The notes under the pieces were generated by a model. That model worked only from the letters and a program-made list of their open reading frames with translations. It was not told where the DNA came from and did no database searches. This document shows, piece after piece, positions 51,701 through 64,000 of a DNA stretch of 64,000 bases. How positions within the stretch are numbered: position 1 is the stretch's first letter; every line of letters begins with the position of its first letter. The translations under genes and the position numbers were made by a program. Source of the stretch: Orthonyx spaldingii (taxonomy: Eukaryota; Chordata; Aves; Passeriformes; Orthonychidae); assembly GCA_013397795.1 (NCBI GenBank), contig VZTJ01000764.1, positions 1,316,258-1,380,257 on the forward strand. Reading direction: 5' to 3'.

Positions 51701-54700
51701 GCAAATCTGTCTCTGAAAAAATGGTCCAGATCATTCAAAGACAAGAGAAGAGAGTCCATTTTGCACCATTTCATTTTATTATGACTGCCTCTACAAGAAT
51801 GTTTTTCAGAGACTTAAAAACTGAAATAATAATATTCCAGCAATGTGATGAAAAAGCATATGAAAATAAATAGTGACCCAATCTGAGGAAGAGTCAGAAA
51901 TCTGACTTCTCTATGGACAAGTCTTAGCGTTAGAGGTGCCAAGATGAGTTCTGGAGGCAAATGGTGTCCCCAGTTTGAAGGAATTGTGAAAGTGGATCCC
52001 AGTGGATGGGAGGGATGTGATCACAGGTTCCTGCAGGAGGTAAGAGGAGGTGTTGGTCCATGCAGGTGTTTTGTTGCCCACAGCTTATTCATATTACAAA
52101 TTCAAACATAAAAATGGCCCAGGCAAGCACTCTTATGCTACTTTTGACCCAGCCAAGTTGTGCAGCAGCAGCAGAGAGGATATTGCAGGCACAGAGAGCA
52201 GCGCAGACTGCCCCAGCAGATCCCCAGAGACTCCTGCAGGCTGCTGCTGCTGTGTAGGAAGTGGGGGGACAGATATCTAAAATCAAAAACTGTTTGCAGT
52301 TTGTCATACCAGTCCTGTGTTTCCCTCCAGGAACGGGAATGATGGAAAGCAAACTTTAATAGAGCTGAGGACGTACAGCAAGAACCAAACAGTAATGTTA
52401 AGGTAAAACTCAGAGAAACACACAGGGTAGGACAGGAGGCAGGAGAGCTGCTTTTAAATTGAACAGGTAGGGTCTTCAAATGATGAAACCAAGAATTAAA
52501 TTAACAACTTCTGAAAAGGAGTTTTAATTCAGTGAAGACCTTGTTTATGTGGCTACAATAACCACACTGAGAAAATACCTTGCTGCTTCCCTGGTAATAA
52601 GTGGTTTTCTCCCCTTCGGTCTCTTAAAGCCTGACAGCTGCATCATTCCTTCCCTCACTAGCAATCCCATTTGCTCCACAAGAACTGACCTCTGCTTCTC
52701 TCAAATGGTCTCATTCATTCAAGAATACAGTTTAAGCTCTTATCAAATCCCCTCAAACTGTATTAGATTTTTCTTTTTCCTGGGGAAAGCACAGGTCTGG
52801 GCCTAAGGAGGTCCCACTTCTTCAAAGCATGGTACTGAATATAGGATTATTTTTCCCTATAATCTTTGATTCTTTTATCTTCTCTGACCACAGCCAGGAC
52901 TGGTTAACACACAGGAAACACAGACTCTAAAACAATAGTGTCTCTGTGTGTGTACAGGGAGGTGGAAAAGTTCAGGCTTACAGAGACACAAACATGGCAG
53001 CACCAAATCTAAATTACAAATATTGCTAAAATTCTTTTGCATCTTATAACCCCATATAAATGTCCTAGAAGAAAGACTGGCAGACACACGACACCCAAGC
53101 CTTGGGTAACCTGACATCAGTGTTCAGTCCCCTCTGTTTTATAGCACATGGCAGGGTCTATTACTCGGTTTTTTTTCCCTGTGTCTTCTGCTGGTGTACT
53201 GATTGGCTTACAGCAAATGGCTTCTTTAATGTCATTATTACTCTAACTGGGAGTTCTAGACAAGACACTGCCTCTTTTAACACTTCAACACCTGGCTTTT
53301 GCAGATCCCATAAATTTGCTGCCTTTGCCAAGAGACAAAGCTTATCTGTGGTCATTAAAGCAACCTCAGCAGACCCCAGTGTGGGGCACTGTTTTGGGGC
53401 TTTGTGCTCTGGTTTTAACTGGGATTTGTACTTAGCAAGAGTGTTCTAGAGAGAAGATTTTGTGTCTTGTGAGAACTGAGAATTGAGCCTGTGAGAATCA
53501 TCCTGCCCACATCCCCTTACACAGGTACAAAGGGACACGCACGGTTTAGCCTCTTTCTGTACTTATAAGCCAACTGTGTTTCCATGCAAAAGCTGTTACT
53601 GTTGGTTTGCACACAGGTGGGCTTTGTGTGCCTGAAATGTGTATTTGGCTGGCCACAATGCTGAGGGATTTCAGCTACGATACCGAATTGCAAGCACCAT
53701 GAAGCCTCCAAGTGTGTGCTTCTAGTGTTGAAATGGAAACTTTGAAGTGGGGGTACAAGCATTCCAAAGGAACAATATGGAAAGTTTGGCATCCTCCTGC
53801 ACTCTTTCCTGCTCTGTTTCCACTCTGGAAAATGATAGAAAGCCTCTCTCAAGGCCCACCCTTGTCTGTCAGCATATCCTGGCTCACTTGAAGCACTGGA
53901 TGTGCCACCTGTACAGATTTTAGCTGTGAGCACATCTGAAGCTTACATGGCTTTTAAGAATGATACCGTTTTCGTAAGTGAAAAAGAATGTTTTTGGAAA
54001 ATATTCACACTTCATGTGCTTTCTGGAAGCATCACTCAGATTTGCAAGATCCAACAAATTAAGATTACAGTTCTTGACTGTGATAGGGCTAACCAGGCAG
54101 TCTCCAAGTAAGGTTTGGAGTCCATTCAAAAAGTAAGAAAATTGCAGCAGCATACAGGTACGGAAGGAATGGTGCTGAAAACACCTCCAAAATTGGATGC
54201 AGTGACTTTCCTGGCGTCAGACCCAGGGTTAATTTGATTTGTTCAATGCCATATGTGCTTTCTGACTTGCTATGTAGTACCTGTGACACCTTGACTCTTT
54301 CTGATTGCCCCTCTGTGTTGGGTGAATTTGTATGGCAGAAGTTCACTGGACTCTTTTCACTGACCTGCCTGTTTCAGAAGAATGGCATACACTCTCAGGG
54401 AAACATTTAATCCTCTATATTTTCTCACACCTTTTGCTCTAAATACAGTCTAATCTTACTGAAAGTACAGTTGTTGAGTGTATCTGGTAATAAAGGGAGC
54501 AATTCTTCAACATGAAGATGGCACTATCTTCTTTTAGCGTCTCCTGCCCCATTTTTATGAACCTACCTGCATGTTTGATAAAACAGATCTGTTGACAGAG
54601 ACAAAAACCTCTCAAGAAGGTAGACAAATACAAAGTCTGAATGGTGCTGTTAAGATCCATAATGAGTAGGAATGTAAAAATAAGTTTGTTTAAGTTGACA

Positions 54701-57700
54701 TTTTTTCACGGTATACAAAAAACTCAGGCTTTTCTTGGAGAACACAGCATCACTGAGCATTTCATAGAGCATTTTTGTTTTGATGTGGCTGGGTGGAAGA
54801 AGTAATCAGCTTCTCAGAAACCAAGAGGGAGAGAGCCCATGCTAAATGTACAGTATGGTACAGCAACACTGGATGATTGCCAAAAGCACTTTTTACACCA
54901 GGAAGGATTAGAAACAGGTGTCTGCCAAGCAGCTCTAGCAGAAAGCCCCTATATGCAAATAATCAAAAGAATTTTCTGTCAGAAAAAAAAAAAAAGAACT
55001 TCTTTAAAGAAACTTGACATGTAAATACTACTGAGATATGCTATAAATCCTCAGAAACAGAAATACAAGGAAGAGGAGGGTGATGCAGGCAGAGGTTTTT
55101 CACTCAGACTGAATTTCCCAGTGTCAAACACTGCTTTATTAGCCATGACACCAACACAGAAGCACGAAGTGGTTGCTGCCTTCTGTCACTGTGCTTGCTA
55201 GTCATTGCAGCCATTAAAGTGCCAGAAGGAAACGAGCTGCAGAAATAATGTACATATTGGATGGAGTGTATATTATTTTTAACTATCCCTTCAAGAATTG
55301 TTCTTGTTCATTTCTGACAATGTTTGTTTCTGATATTTATGGCTGAACATCTGTTTTATAATCTCTGGAGAAAGTTGTGCAGAATAAATTCAATGTCATT
55401 AAATACAGAGCAGTGTTGAACAACTCTGCTCCCCAGTTCAGAACACTGCTGTTATTTCAGGGCTTGAAATGTTTCTCTTCATGGCTAATTGATCGTGATC
55501 CATGTGACAGCTTCTCCTCTCCAAAAAGGAAATATCGCTAAGGGATTCTTTGCCTTTCTTAAAGTCTGTGTCTTTATCTTAAAAGTTGTCTGTTCTCAGC
55601 TGGACAGTGGTTTTGATGAAGTTAAAGGTGAGGTGGAACCAGGATTAAAACACAGCCCAGACTGCCCTGTCTACCCAGAAAGCTGATGTCAGGCATCATC
55701 CAACCTGTTGTGAAACCCAGGGATGAAGGAGCCAAACTTCCCTAATCAGATTTCAGAAGAGAAAGTAAGCACTCAAGGGAGAATTTGGCATATGCAACCC
55801 TCATGGAGGGAGAGATACACGTATGGCTTCTGGTGGGAGACCATGTGAAGCACCCACGATGCTGCATTTGCTGCTCCGTGGCTTCCCAGCTGGCTCTTGG
55901 AAATCCAATTAGCACCTTCATTTACCAGTTAGCAGCCCCATTAGAAATGCCCTGGTGAAAAGGCATCTCTCAGCCTGACATGTCATTGCTTGTTACTTTC
56001 CCTGACGTGTTCCTGCTTGTATAAGATGTTTTTACATGGTCTCCCTCTGTATCTGTCTCCCTCAGCCCCTGCCTCCCAGCAGTCAGCCTGTCAAAGCAGG
56101 CAGGCTTCGCTTTTTTCCCATTATTCAAAAGAGCACCAGGGACAACCTCTTTTAAATTGCTTTGGTCCTTTCTCTCTCAAGGCCAGATCCTGCTCCTCAT
56201 TCCTGTGCCCCACATCTTCCTGTGGGCTCTGCTTGCCTCTGTGATTAGAATTATCTGGGCATATCACAGTGCTGGTCACAGCTGATCACAGCAGCCAGGA
56301 ATGAGGTTGCCAGGAAGTAACAATTTCACAAGACCCAGAGAACAAAAAAGTAAGAGAAAACAGCTAGGATTTTTAGAAATAACTGAGCATCCTGTTTTTC
56401 ATTAAATTTTAATGGGCATGAAGGTCATGCACTGAGCTCGTGATCCCGCTTGTGCCTGGAAGAAAGACTACAAACTGAAAAATCTATGATTGTATCTTCA
56501 CTTATTCTTTCTTATCGGTTACAGTAACTGCATCCTCTGGCATGCTAGATTGGTATTTGTTTTTTAACATTTTCGGAATTAGTGCTATTTATTTTATACT
56601 GAGTAGAAATTCTTTTCTGGACAATGTTTTAAAAAGCAACTGCACAGGAACTAGAAAGCAAACACAAACTTGGCAGGTTTTGGAAGCAGAAGCCTGAACT
56701 GTCATACCAGCTCACCATTCACCTCAGAATTCATATCAGTGACCACCCTAAAATATATTTACAGTTTTGGGGCCCCAAGCCTGGGACAAGAGATCTCTGA
56801 TTCTTCCTAGGTATATTTCCATTACTTTCCCTGGAGTGTGCTGTCCTGCCAGAAGCAAGACAAACTCTGTGTGTCTGAACATACTGTTCAAAATTTCATA
56901 TGGTGAAAGATTAAAAATTTTGAATGTAGCCTGAGTTTTTCTCTATCACCAATGACAAAGATAAAAGAGAGGACATAACACAATATTTGCTGCTTAAGGG
57001 GACCTCTCATTTGGAAGTTAATAACTATTTGAATAAAAATGAGTACAGACAAACTCATGCATACTGGCAAGATAAACAGAGGGTCTGTAAACAAAACAAA
57101 TTTATTCCCTTTTCAAATTGGATACTACAAGTGTTTTCACCACTAAGAATTATTGCTCACAGAGGAGTTTCTCAAAGAGCTGCCTGGGTACTGGGTGTGT
57201 GATGCCTCCTTCATACTCAGCAGTACTGCAGGAAGGGAAACTAATTGAGGAAATTAACATGCAGTGCTCAAGGCCGAGGCGATCAGATAAATTTCTACAG
57301 CTTCAGTGAGAGCTACTCAGAAGTTCATTGTGCCTGTACAGAGACACTTTTTATCAGTGTTTCCCTACTCTAATGAAACTGCTTCCCGGACAACCCTCAG
57401 AATTGAGAGGATAACTCACTTTCTTTTGAGTCTGTAACCTGCAGAGGCTATGATCAGCCTTTCTGAGAGGACTAACAATGGGAAACAAAGCTGGAGACAG
57501 CTCCAAACTGATGGTTGACATCTTAATAGTGACTTTTCTCATAACATCTTCCCATTATGTCTGTACTTGCCAAATCAGGCACACAAATAACAAGTGCTGA
57601 GGATACAGACAGGATAGAACTGCTTCTAAATTACATATTTTGTTTATGTTGCTTCATCCTATCCCTTTCCTTGGGAAAAACGATTTGATGCTTTTCCAGC

Positions 57701-60700
57701 ATCTTAATTTCAACTTATTTGTTTCTTCACTTATTCTTCAAAAAATCTAAATGCCTATTATATACTTGAGATTTTCCTTCATTGCATTACTTCCCTCCTT
57801 TCTCCCCCCAGATCTTTTTCTTTCGTACTTCTATCTAGCATGGATTCCCAAGGCACGATTTGAGGGATGTCTGGGTGGATGCGCAGTGAGATAAATTTTA
57901 TGGAAAGCAGGAGGCAAAGTGAGGTGGGAGAAAAGAAGAAAAAACACCCCAAACAAAGCAAAACCGAGCAACTTAAGAAGCAGAGGTTTAAGCTACCCAG
58001 TCTTTATCCTGGCAAAAGCGCTTGCTCATCTGCCTTCCAAAGAAAGAGAAGTACAGAAGAATAGAGAAAAGAGAAGTGCAGAAGGAACCCCAGTCATCAT
58101 TAACAGCTCAGTCCCCAGACAGCCAGAGCTTTCAAATGCTTACACATCTGCAGGAGCTTTGCTCTGTGGGCACAGACAACCTTTTTCAGCTGGTGCTGTA
58201 CGAAGTTTGCAAGATCACAAGAGCCAGGCCAAAAAGAAATGGTCACAGCAGTTAAATGAGAGGCTGCTTGGTTTTGCCTTGGTCCTGAGAGGCCCACTTT
58301 GCCTCCTGATCCTCTGGGCACCCTTTGATGAAGTCAGGCATGTAAATGTAAAGTTATTTTCTTGCTTTTACTGTCATTTTAAGTCCTTCATCCATACTTA
58401 TTTCTGCAAGTTAAAAGCTTTCTTAGTTAACAGCTGGAATTTCACTCAGATCTGGAGCTTAGTGCTTGCCAGAAACAATCTTCTACCAGAAGGGAAGAAA
58501 GCAGGTGGAAACTCACATATTGAAGTTCTTTTCCTTTGTACCTTCACCTTTATTTTGTACTGCCTGGGCATAGACAGTAACTTCTTTGCCTCCAAGCTAA
58601 ACTGACCCTAATGCAGACAACAGATCAAGGAACAGGGGAGCATTTTTATTTTGTTTTGAATGACTCTTTGGCCCACAGGTCTCAACCTGTTTACATTTAT
58701 TTATAAAAATGTAATGCTATCTGATATACCACTCATGCAAATGCTTTCAAAGTTTGTGCCTCAGAGTTTGGAAATTAGCAAATATAGAACTGCTTACTTG
58801 GTCCTCGGATGTTATCTACATCTCAGCAGGCTCTCTAATGGATTTTCCACATCATTTAATATCTTGCAAGATGGAACAACACATTGTGTCATTTTTCAGA
58901 AGCAATTAAGCTAAAGTTATGATTTGAGGGAAACTGTCTTCCACTTCATCAGAAAGCAATATGTGGCCTTTGCCAAAGTTTAGCCTTCACACAGGGCACC
59001 AATACAAGAGCTCTAAAAAGTGAAGCTCAGGATCTGAAGACATTCGTAGAGTAGCTCCTTTGAGTGGCAAATGTTACATGCATGGATGAAGACAGACCCT
59101 GGATTTCCCCTGTTTGGCACTACAAGCTGTGTGGGCAAAACCAGGGTCATGCACAACCAGCACAGGTCATGCATAAAGAAACACCAAATCCTGTCCCTCT
59201 CTACCTTGTTGATTAGCTCAGGTGAGGCACTAACACACCAGCACAGCTCCCAGAGCTGCCACACAGACATCCAGATTGTGCAACAACAGGAGGATCCAAA
59301 GTTCCTCTGAACCAACCCATGGAAACAAACCCTGTGCCCACTCAGCCCCTGGGGAAAGCTGTGTGGATCAGAGCCCACACTAACAAGTTTTTCTGGTTAT
59401 CACTAACATTTTGCTCACAGCAAGGTAGTGGTTGGGATACTCAAAACAACATGGAAAGCAAAGGAAAGCAAGGCCATGGCAAAGCTCCAGAGGATGAGGA
59501 CTAGCCAGGAGTGGAGCAAAGATGAATATCAGGAGAACATAATGGAAATCACTGCTTAAAGCCATTCAACAGCTTCTATAAAATATTTTTAAATGGACAT
59601 ACAAACTGCATGTACATGCTGAGCCAACTCACTGACAGACAGCAGCTATTGGTCACACTAGAGGTAAAGTTTCATGTTAGTCACTTTGTAGTAGTTTATA
59701 ACACTCTAATTCATTTTGATCTCATAGGTTTTTAATGCTTTCCTCTATGCAAAAGCCGAAATATTTTGTTGAAGTTGAATGGAAATCAGCCTACAAATTC
59801 TGCTCTGACTTTAAAACACAAGCAACTTTGCAAACCTAATTATACATATTCAGAAAAAGCTTAGAGGCTGGTTAAAAACCATTCCTGCCCTGGAGACCCT
59901 TCAAGCTTATGAAAATCTGGAGACCAACAAAGGGCAGAACCGTCATGCTCATTTTGCACATTTCATTAGATCTAAAGAACAAGCCAAATGTGTGGTGAGG
60001 AGGAATAGGGCAGGGTAGGAGGTCTGGCTCGTAGCCTTGTAGTTATGTGCATTTGCAATGCAAATTTCTCACATGCAGTAAAGTTGCTATTACAGTTTGA
60101 TCAAGAGAGGGTTTTAAAATATATGAACTGAACAGTTTATGAGTAACCCCTTTTCACAGCTTGTAATTGGTTCCAGTTCCAGTCCAGAGAGCAAGAAAAA
60201 TAATTTCAGATTTTAGAATTAGGTCCAGATGGGGTATCAACCCTCCTGCTTAAAGCACAACATAACTTCTGAGTGCTGGAGTTTCAAAGAAACTTCCCAA
60301 AACACGGAGGATTTTGGCACTTGCCTGAGACTGTTTTTCTGCAGGATATCAGGCAGAGTGCTAGGTGTTCCAAGGAAGGGACACTAAATTACCATCCATT
60401 GGGCAGTACTTCAATCCTCTCTTGTCTATGCACCTGTCCATTCTTCAGATCAAGTACTTATACTCCTAGTAGAGGGTTCAGATATATCTCATTTCTTTAT
60501 ATTCTAAAAAGTGATGTGGTCTTGCATGGCAAACGAGACAGATCAGCCAAACTTACTCATCCTATCAGTCTATAATTTTTTTCTTCTGAATAAAGTATTA
60601 CTTTGACTGCTGTCACTAATTAAAAAAATGACAAGATCTGTCACCTTTAAATTTCCTGTAATGATTTAATAAGACTTTTTTAACTCTTTCAAATATAGAT

Positions 60701-61339
60701 ATTTTTATTCTAGAGTGAGATCAATCCCACGTGATAATGGCAGTTTTAGACATACAAAGGACAAGTCATTTTGTAGCTATTTATATACATTTTGCAAAAA
60801 AACCACTATTTTTTGCAGAAGCTAAATGGAATATGATAATAATGTCTCTTACATTCTATTGTTTTAGAAAGAACTACACATGACCCTGTTCACTAAATGA
60901 GAAGAGAAACATATTTTTTAGGCACAGACAAGAAAAAATACAACCTGTAAGTCTGCTGAGATCAGAGTAGAAACTCACTAGCAAAAATCATGACCATTTG
61001 GCATTGTGAGATGAAAAGATTGAAATCCTCCTCAATTTTTAGGCATCTTAAGAGACAACATAGTGTTCAGGATGCAAGTGTGGCACCTTGACACCAGTAG
61101 CAAGTACATCTCCTGCAACCTGCTCATGACAATTCAAAAATCAGTTTACAATGACTTCACCATCTGCACAAAAGAGAGACTCTAAAACCACTATTTTGGA
61201 AATTAAATGAGGACAAAGTGAAGGGAGCAACTTCACAAGCTGAGAAGTACATGCTGCAGAAATTATAGTTGTTACAATAAAATAAAATAGTTCTTTTTTG
61301 CCCCTAATTACCTTAGTTAATGTAAATCTCATTGCCAGT
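42759..61339. other. Long unassigned stretch
   Basis: About 18.6 kb without a supportable gene or recognised interspersed repeat. Local items are a 15-bp direct repeat (44643-44676), a poly-A run near 45979, a minus-strand open frame ending at a donor-like site (47713-48076), a 228-codon frame without ATG (57919-58605), and a TAAT/TGACA-motif block (60600-60740). Segments near 48480-48830 and 52140-52260 are GC-richer but unrecognised. Old repeats may be missed. Confidence 0.45.
44643..44676. repeat. 15-bp direct repeat, period 19
   Basis: TCCTCTGAGCTCACC occurs at 44643-44657 and again at 44662-44676, separated by four bases. Small local duplication. Confidence 0.9.
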
Positions 61340-61790
61340 CCACAGCAGAACACCCTCCTGAGGAAGCTGTAACTGCAGTGAGGTCTCTCCTCAGTCTCCT
61401 CCAGGCTGAACAGACCCAGTGCCCTCAGCCACTCCTCTCACGGCTTCCCCTCAAGGTCCTTCACCATCTTTGTCATCCTCCTTGGGACACTCTCTAATAG
61501 TTTCATGTCTTTCTTATATTGTGGCACCCAAAACTGTACACAATATTCAAGGTGAGGCCGCCCCAGCCCAGAGCAGAGCGGGACAATCCCCTCCCTGGCC
61601 CGGCTGGCGATGCTGTGCCTGATGCCCCCAGGACAGGGATGTCCCTCCTGGCTGCCAGGGCACTGCTGGCTCGTGTTCAACTTGCCATCAATCAGGACAC
61701 CCAGGTCCCCTTCCCCAGTGCTGCTCTCCAGCCTCTCATTCCCTGGTTCATACACACAACCAGGTTTGCCCCATCCCAGGTCTGAACCAA
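61340..61790 (-). mobile_element. CR1 LINE internal fragment, minus orientation
   Basis: Read on the minus strand, the element covers the C-terminal part of ORF2 and the start of the 3' untranslated region, ending near 'tccaggctgaacagacccag' and 'gaggaagctgtaactgcag' as seen on the plus strand. The 3' terminal part and the octamer tail, which should lie to the left, are missing. The copy therefore lost its end by deletion after insertion, or was broken by a rearrangement. It belongs to a subfamily close to the plus-strand copy near 42.2 kb. Confidence 0.92.
61438..61755 (-). pseudogene. CR1 ORF2 C-terminal remnant
   Basis: An open minus-strand frame of about 105 codons reads DLGVLIDGKLNTSQQC, then RHSIASRAREGIVPLCSGL, GRPHLEYCVQFWVPQYKKDM and KLLESVPRRMTKMVKDLEGK. 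These are the conserved blocks after the polymerase domain of the CR1 ORF2 protein. The spacing (LGVL-D-KL, then RPHLEYCVQFW, then KKDM-LLE) fits the family well. The reverse-transcriptase active site and the endonuclease are absent, so it is a dead fragment. Confidence 0.9.
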
Positions 61791-64000
61791 AAGCCTTGAT
61801 TTCTATCAGAAATATAATTACAATGCCAGCATCATTCTACAACCCTTCTATATCAAAATTAACTTACCAAAATTCACAATCAAAAGAGTCAAGTGAAAAA
61901 CTGCCACATTAATGAAATAGAGAAATTGACATTGTCAGAACACACCAGTTTTATAAACCTATAGTATTGCTCTCAGTCTGTCCTGTTTGATCATTCTGTT
62001 CCTCCTATGCAAATGACTTCTCCACTTGCTGTTCCCCCACAACTGGGCCTGTCACCTCCTTATCTGCCAGCTCCAAAAGTGCTAATTACTCCATTTTTCT
62101 CTCTTGTCATCTAGTGTATTAGTGTAGTTAAATTAAAATATGAGCAGTTGTTTCTAACTTTTGGTTAGCATTGAGTTTGTTGCTTCTTTGTCAGATACCA
62201 TGAAAGCACTTGTGCCAGAAAGCTTTTTATATCAGCATCAGGCTGCTTAATAAAACCTGTTAAATCTCCTTACACTTGTTCCCCCATGTTCTTAGTACAG
62301 CTACAATACAGAACAGCTGTTACTATACATTTGTAGGGCAATTTCTGAGTTAATTGACCCAATCCATTACTGTAAAAATTAGTGAGATCTACTGCATTCT
62401 GTCTTGTTTAGACTTTTCTGCTAATTAGGATTTTGTTTGATTCCATCCACTTTAAATAAATGACACATTTTAACAGTCATAATGGGGAAAGTTCATCAAA
62501 GTTAGTGTCATGAATTGAGCCAAAATTCATTACAAGGACCTTCTGTGTTAGAAGACCTGTAAATTTACTTTGTTTCAGGCAATTTTCTATTCAGAACAAG
62601 AGCTGACAAGATTTTTTTTTTTATGTATCCAGTTATTTTAGCTATGGGCTTTCTTCCACTTTTGAAACATGGGGTGAATAACCTATATTAGGCTCTGCAA
62701 GAAAATGTCAAAACTCTGAAAACAAAAATGACAAACTTCTTAGGAGATAGTCACATAGGCATATATAGGAATATGTGTATTAGTGTAAGTGAAAATTTTT
62801 AAGAAAGAACTAATTTTCTGCCAGAAGTAGCATGTTGTGCGCCACACACAGTATGTTCATTATTAAACATTTACATTTTGATTTCTCTGTCATTATCTTG
62901 TCTCTTGCTTTTTGGCAGCTGTCAGAATTTGTAGAAGCAATATGAAGAATTGAAGATCTGTAATATTTTTCTGTTTGCTGTATGTTTTTGTGTTCAACTG
63001 GAAAGTGGAGAAAGGCTTTAACAAATATTTCTTATCTAGCTCTATTCAGAAGAGTTTCCAATGAGACTTTGTCATTTATGTGCTAGAATGTAAGAGGAAC
63101 TCATCAAGTCTTCTGTACAGAAAGTGTGTCTGAACACTTATTTCTGTAAAGACTCTTCGGTAGTGGGTAATTAGGGATTATTAGTATGAACGTGAGAAAA
63201 ATAAATGGAATAAACCCATGGAAAAGAAAAGGGATTAAATGGAATCTGGTTCATAATTAACTGCCCTTTAAAAAACCATCTTTAAGAAATATCTTGGTGA
63301 TTCAGACTTCCATGCAATACTAGATGTCTGCTAGGCTTTCACTCTTTCCTCCCTCCTCCTCTTTGCTATTTTCCACATTTGCTATATTTAATCTGTGATT
63401 AGATGTAAATGCTGGGAATCAGGCAGGGGTCACCTTGAGTTTGAACAGCACCTAGTTCACATGAGTCCTATTCTTAGTGGTAAAGTTATTACTGGATGTC
63501 ATAAGATCACCCTCAAAATAGCGCTCCAAGAAATCAGTTTCATGGGACCAAGTCCTGCAAAGACTCTGCCAGAATTAATTGGACCATTGGAGAAGTATGA
63601 AGTAAAATAAGTGCAAACAAGTCTTTGCAGAATCACAGATGGTCACTGGAGATTAAGAATATATTCTCAGCTGCATTTCAGAGGCAGAAGTCTAAGCATA
63701 TGGAGCAGGGATTCTGAACTTCTGTTACTTAGCATTTATGGAATGAGCAACAGTGAGAATGTGTAAAGGAGAGAACTAAAACTTTTTCATCACATTTTTC
63801 ACCAAAAAATCATTCAAGACAATGGAACTAATTTAGTACTAAAGATACAAGTATCTTCAGCCTTTCTTTATTGAAAGTTTCAGCTGAGCGAAAAAAAAAT
63901 TTAAAAAGACCCACCACATTTGCAGATAGGGAAATTATTCTTGAGTGTGGGTGTAGGTAGAAAAATAAAAGTAGCACTTAAGATTAAACAAGGAGTAGGA
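61791..64000. other. Unassigned AT-rich stretch to the window end
   Basis: No gene or repeat was recognised. The part from about 62080 to 62480 is non-repetitive, AT-rich and contains several TAATT cores, so it may include conserved non-coding sequence, but nothing here proves it. Confidence 0.45.

Noticed and set aside
57775..57812. Strong 3' splice acceptor-like tract before the 228-codon open frame
   Set aside because: The frame has a stop at 57892-57894 between the acceptor and the open part, so the acceptor cannot directly feed that frame.
1..64000. CRISPR array, prokaryotic operon, ribosome binding site or plasmid-type features
   Set aside because: The sequence is vertebrate nuclear DNA with CR1 elements. 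No spaced direct repeats or operon structure exist.

Overview
This is AT-rich vertebrate nuclear DNA, almost certainly from a bird. The decisive evidence is the repeat content. There are at least six fragments of CR1, the chicken-repeat-1 non-LTR retrotransposon, in both orientations. Several keep the diagnostic 3' octamer tails (ATTCTGTG or ATTCTATG type) or the C-terminal part of the CR1 ORF2 reverse-transcriptase polyprotein. The ORF2 wording and subfamily texture suit a neoavian, possibly a songbird, but I cannot fix the species.

I could not support any protein-coding gene, tRNA, rRNA or other structured RNA gene. The open frames are short, mostly lack ATG or Kozak context, resemble no family I know, or lie across repeats. 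The window reads as a gene-poor intergenic region or the inside of a very large intron.

Layout: 1-16 kb is single-copy AT-rich DNA with two CA/TA microsatellites, a TATA-bearing GC-richer patch near 4.1 kb and a 44-bp tandem duplication at 12.65 kb. A CR1 fragment (minus) lies at 16.08-16.52 kb. At 17.2-18.0 kb a second CR1 (plus) is split by a 450-bp solo LTR of an endogenous retrovirus, with a target-site duplication and matching terminal inverted repeats. An assembly gap lies at 21.11-21.36 kb in A-rich, possibly LTR-derived sequence. A CR1 (minus) is at 27.7-28.5 kb, a short CR1 tail (plus) at 32.3 kb and a (GTGA)n array at 36.76 kb. A CR1 with an ORF2 remnant (plus) is at 42.2-42.8 kb and another (minus) at 61.3-61.8 kb. 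The rest is unassigned DNA, parts of which look like conserved non-coding elements.

No genes can be shown to work together here. The main story is retroelement history: CR1 inserted first, a retroviral LTR inserted into it later, and small tandem duplications and microsatellites are scattered around. No new multi-gene system was found. The candidates most worth checking are the nested LTR, an 18-bp CR1-octamer insertion, a 28-codon membrane-anchor-like micro-ORF at 24.90 kb, a 228-codon open frame without ATG at 57.9 kb, and TAAT-rich blocks that may be enhancers.
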